Shown in pieces: positions 61,898-64,000 of a stretch of 64,000 nt of DNA. The notes below the pieces were generated by a model. The model did not search any database. It saw only the letters and a list, made by a program, of their open reading frames with translations, and was not told the DNA's origin. Each line of letters begins with the position of its first letter. The first letter of the stretch is position 1. The stretch is from Methanobacteriota archaeon (GTDB lineage: Archaea; Thermoplasmatota; Thermoplasmata; Thermoplasmatales; ARK-15), in NCBI GenBank assembly GCA_009758405.1, contig WSBC01000008.1:1-64000 (forward strand), read 5' to 3'. Position numbers and translations under genes: made by a program.

Positions 61898-63010
61898 ATG
61901 GATGTAATAAGGGGTTTCAAAGGAATTGGTTATTCTAAGTCGCTCAATCCGCTTGACCCTTACTTAACATTGCCATACGATGAAATAAAGGGTAAAAAAA
62001 GGTTAGAGTATTTAAAAAAGAGTAATTATAATTTTGTAAGAATAATTCTTCCAGAGGAAGGCGAAGATCCACTTTTAACCATAAGGTCTTTTATGTCTAA
62101 AAAGATATTTGAAAGGGATAAGAAAGATAACATATACTTATTTGAACAGGAGTTTTATTACAGAAAAAGGAGGTACTTAAGAAGGGGATTCATTGCACTT
62201 CTCAATTTAGACTATGCAAGGGAAAAGGTTCATCCTCACGAAAAGATTTTTCAAGCACCGATGATACAAAGGCTTAAGCTTTTGGAAAAAACTGGATTTG
62301 ATCTCGAGCCAATTTTCCTTCTTTATGATGAAAGATTAGCCAAATGTTTTAGATTTGAAAATTTAGAATTACTTGCGTGGGGAGAAGAGCCTGCTGGAAT
62401 AATAAACAGACTGTATTCATCAGAAATCAACTTCGATGGATGTGATGCTGGTGAATTTGTAATAGCGGACGGGCATCATAGGTTTTCAGCTGCTCTTGAA
62501 TTTTATAAAAATAAAAGTGTTGCTGGCTGGATTATGGCATATTTTGTAGATTTAAATAATGAATCTTTATTCATTCTACCTTCATACAAGGTAGTAAAGG
62601 GGGCTAAATTTAATATTAATGAATTAGAGGATTATTTCGATATTGAAAAGTTAGAAGGAACTTTTAATTTACTCAGAAAAAACGCATTTTTGATGCAAAG
62701 TAAAGAAGGTTCTTATATTCTTTATTTAAAAGAAAAAAGCGATTTACCTGAACCTGTTATATTTGAAGAAATAATTATGAAAAAGATTATTAGATTAAAA
62801 ATAAATGTTAAAAATGTAAAGACCTTTAGATCCGTTGATAATATTTCTTTGTCAAAAAATGACGTTTCATTTATTTTCAGACCACCTTCACCAAAGGAGG
62901 TATGGGATTTTGCTATAAAAGGTGGAATTATGCCTCAGAAATCCACATATTTCTACCCAAAAATTGCTTCTGGACTGAGAATTTTTGATAAAATTAATTT
63001 TTTTAATTAA
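61898..63010 (+). CDS. DUF1015 family protein
   Basis: IRGFKGIGYSKSLNPLDPYLTLPYDEI, RRGFIALLNL, IADGHHRFSAALEF. Confidence 0.85.
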   Translation: MDVIRGFKGIGYSKSLNPLDPYLTLPYDEIKGKKRLEYLKKSNYNFVRIILPEEGEDPLLTIRSFMSKKIFERDKKDNIYLFEQEFYYRKRRYLRRGFIALLNLDYAREKVHPHEKIFQAPMIQRLKLLEKTGFDLEPIFLLYDERLAKCFRFENLELLAWGEEPAGIINRLYSSEINFDGCDAGEFVIADGHHRFSAALEFYKNKSVAGWIMAYFVDLNNESLFILPSYKVVKGAKFNINELEDYFDIEKLEGTFNLLRKNAFLMQSKEGSYILYLKEKSDLPEPVIFEEIIMKKIIRLKINVKNVKTFRSVDNISLSKNDVSFIFRPPSPKEVWDFAIKGGIMPQKSTYFYPKIASGLRIFDKINFFN

Positions 63011-63032
63011 AAAGTAGTTTTAAGATACATTA

Positions 63033-63134
63033 TGCCGGGGCCGGGGATCGAACCCGGGGCCTTCGGATTTCCCAAGTCCTTTTTAAAAAAGGAACCCTAT
63101 GAGTCCGACGCTCTACCAGCTGAGCCACCCCGGC
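63033..63134 (-). tRNA. tRNA-Met (CAT), elongator, with ~29-nt intron (63069-63097)
   Basis: GCCGGGGTGGCTCAGCTGGTAGAGCGTCGGACTCATA-[GGGTTCCTTTTTTAAAAAGGACTTGGGAA]-ATCCGAAGGCCCCGGGTTCGATCCCCGGCCCCGGC; canonical 37/38 intron position. Confidence 0.92.
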
Positions 63135-63135
63135 A

Positions 63136-63753
63136 TTATGTGAGCTGAGTTTGGGAAGGAATTGAAAGAAGGTTGGATTTCCTTACCTCTATTTTCTTAA
63201 TGTTGTATACTGACTTTACATTCTTTTCAATGTCCTGAACAATCTTATCTGAGAGCATGTAATTTACAAACTCATAAAAATTCATTTTTGTTCCATTGTT
63301 TAAAACAGCCTCTATTATCTTTTTCCTTATTGCACTTTTTAATGAAGAATTTATCCTTTTATCTGCAATGGCCGTAATCTTTACCCTAATTGTGTAACCA
63401 TCTGACGTTGTAACTGGGAATATTGCATCTATTCTAGATCTCCTTCTCCTTACCAGTCTTCTAATATAGTCCTGTGTAACATCGTGACCAATGAAATGTG
63501 TAAATGCCTGATTCCCATCTATTTTATTTACCTTGAAATAAAGCTTAACATACTCCTTTTTAATATCCCCATTAATATTATATAGGGTTGTTTCTGCCAC
63601 TCTCCCCATTACCTGTTCTGGAGTTTCAGCTGGCGTCTCGGCTATTTCCTTCAAACCAAGACTTTCAGGTGTAAGTATTTTGTACCAGCTCTTAGCCTTC
63701 CACTTATCCTTAATCTTTTTAGCAGCTGCCCTTTCCGAAACTTTCTGAGACAT
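63136..63753 (-). CDS. rps3ae: 30S ribosomal protein S3ae
   Basis: KKIKDKWKAKSWYKILTPESLGLKEIAETPAETPEQVMGRVAETTLYNI...HFIGHDVTQDYIRRLVRRRRSRID. Confidence 0.95.
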   Translation of the reverse strand: MSQKVSERAAAKKIKDKWKAKSWYKILTPESLGLKEIAETPAETPEQVMGRVAETTLYNINGDIKKEYVKLYFKVNKIDGNQAFTHFIGHDVTQDYIRRLVRRRRSRIDAIFPVTTSDGYTIRVKITAIADKRINSSLKSAIRKKIIEAVLNNGTKMNFYEFVNYMLSDKIVQDIEKNVKSVYNIKKIEVRKSNLLSIPSQTQLT

Positions 63754-63889
63754 ATATATGCACCAATTGAGATTAAAATCCATAAAGGGAGATGTTATTT
63801 AAATTTTTTTGAGATTTTTAACTCTTATTCACCAAATAATATGGCCTAAAAATAGTTTATTGATATTAAAAATATTATAAAAAAAATTA

Positions 63890-64000
63890 TTAAAGTTTTG
63901 GAACAAGGGCAGAGGCAATTGGGGATCCCCATCCTGTTACATAGTCCCAGCCAACCTGCGCATTATAATAGCCATTACTTGGTCCAGAGACAATGTCGTG
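63890..64000 (-). CDS. C-terminal end of an S53 (sedolisin/kumamolisin-like) peptidase, runs off window end
   Basis: ...HDIVSGPSNGYYNAQVGWDYVTGWGSPIASALVPKL*; S53 calcium-site/C-terminal motif. Confidence 0.75.
   Translation of the reverse strand, partial: HDIVSGPSNGYYNAQVGWDYVTGWGSPIASALVPKL

Overview
This is an AT-rich archaeal chromosomal window, most consistent with Thermoplasmata. The assignment rests on gene content (TrpB2, Hjc, Trm56-HD, rpo7-spt4-DUF359-S24e-S27ae cluster, KEOPS Pcc1, archaeal EF-1A/EF-2) and is not proven. Most of the window is compact housekeeping sequence. It includes four tRNAs (Pro-TGG, Val-CAC, Arg-CCG and an intron-containing Met-CAT), translation genes, central metabolism, class II RNR and an Opp/Dpp ABC operon on the + strand. 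The unusual part is about 30.1-46.0 kb. There the expected archaeal str gene block (rps12-rps7-fusA | tuf-rps10, all minus strand) is separated by a + strand peptide-transport operon and an island of mobile and decaying DNA. The island holds: (i) a two-ORF DUF2080/DDE insertion sequence with 14-bp perfect terminal inverted repeats and two in-frame stops; (ii) an IS110-family element following an N-terminal amt fragment, whose left noncoding end folds on paper into a two-loop RNA matching bridge-RNA architecture; (iii) a cluster of small, often frameshifted minus-strand genes; (iv) a TnpB C-terminal remnant; (v) an IS607 element (serine recombinase + TnpB) with a strong hairpin at the tnpB 3' end. 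Other notable points are a clear queA gene in an archaeon, a shared 20-nt promoter-like element upstream of two secreted-protein genes, a perfect 24-nt palindrome upstream of a winged-helix regulator, a terminator/antiterminator-like arrangement upstream of truD, and PKD domains on an ABC solute-binding protein. All calls come from reading the sequence and translations; no searches or folding programs were run.
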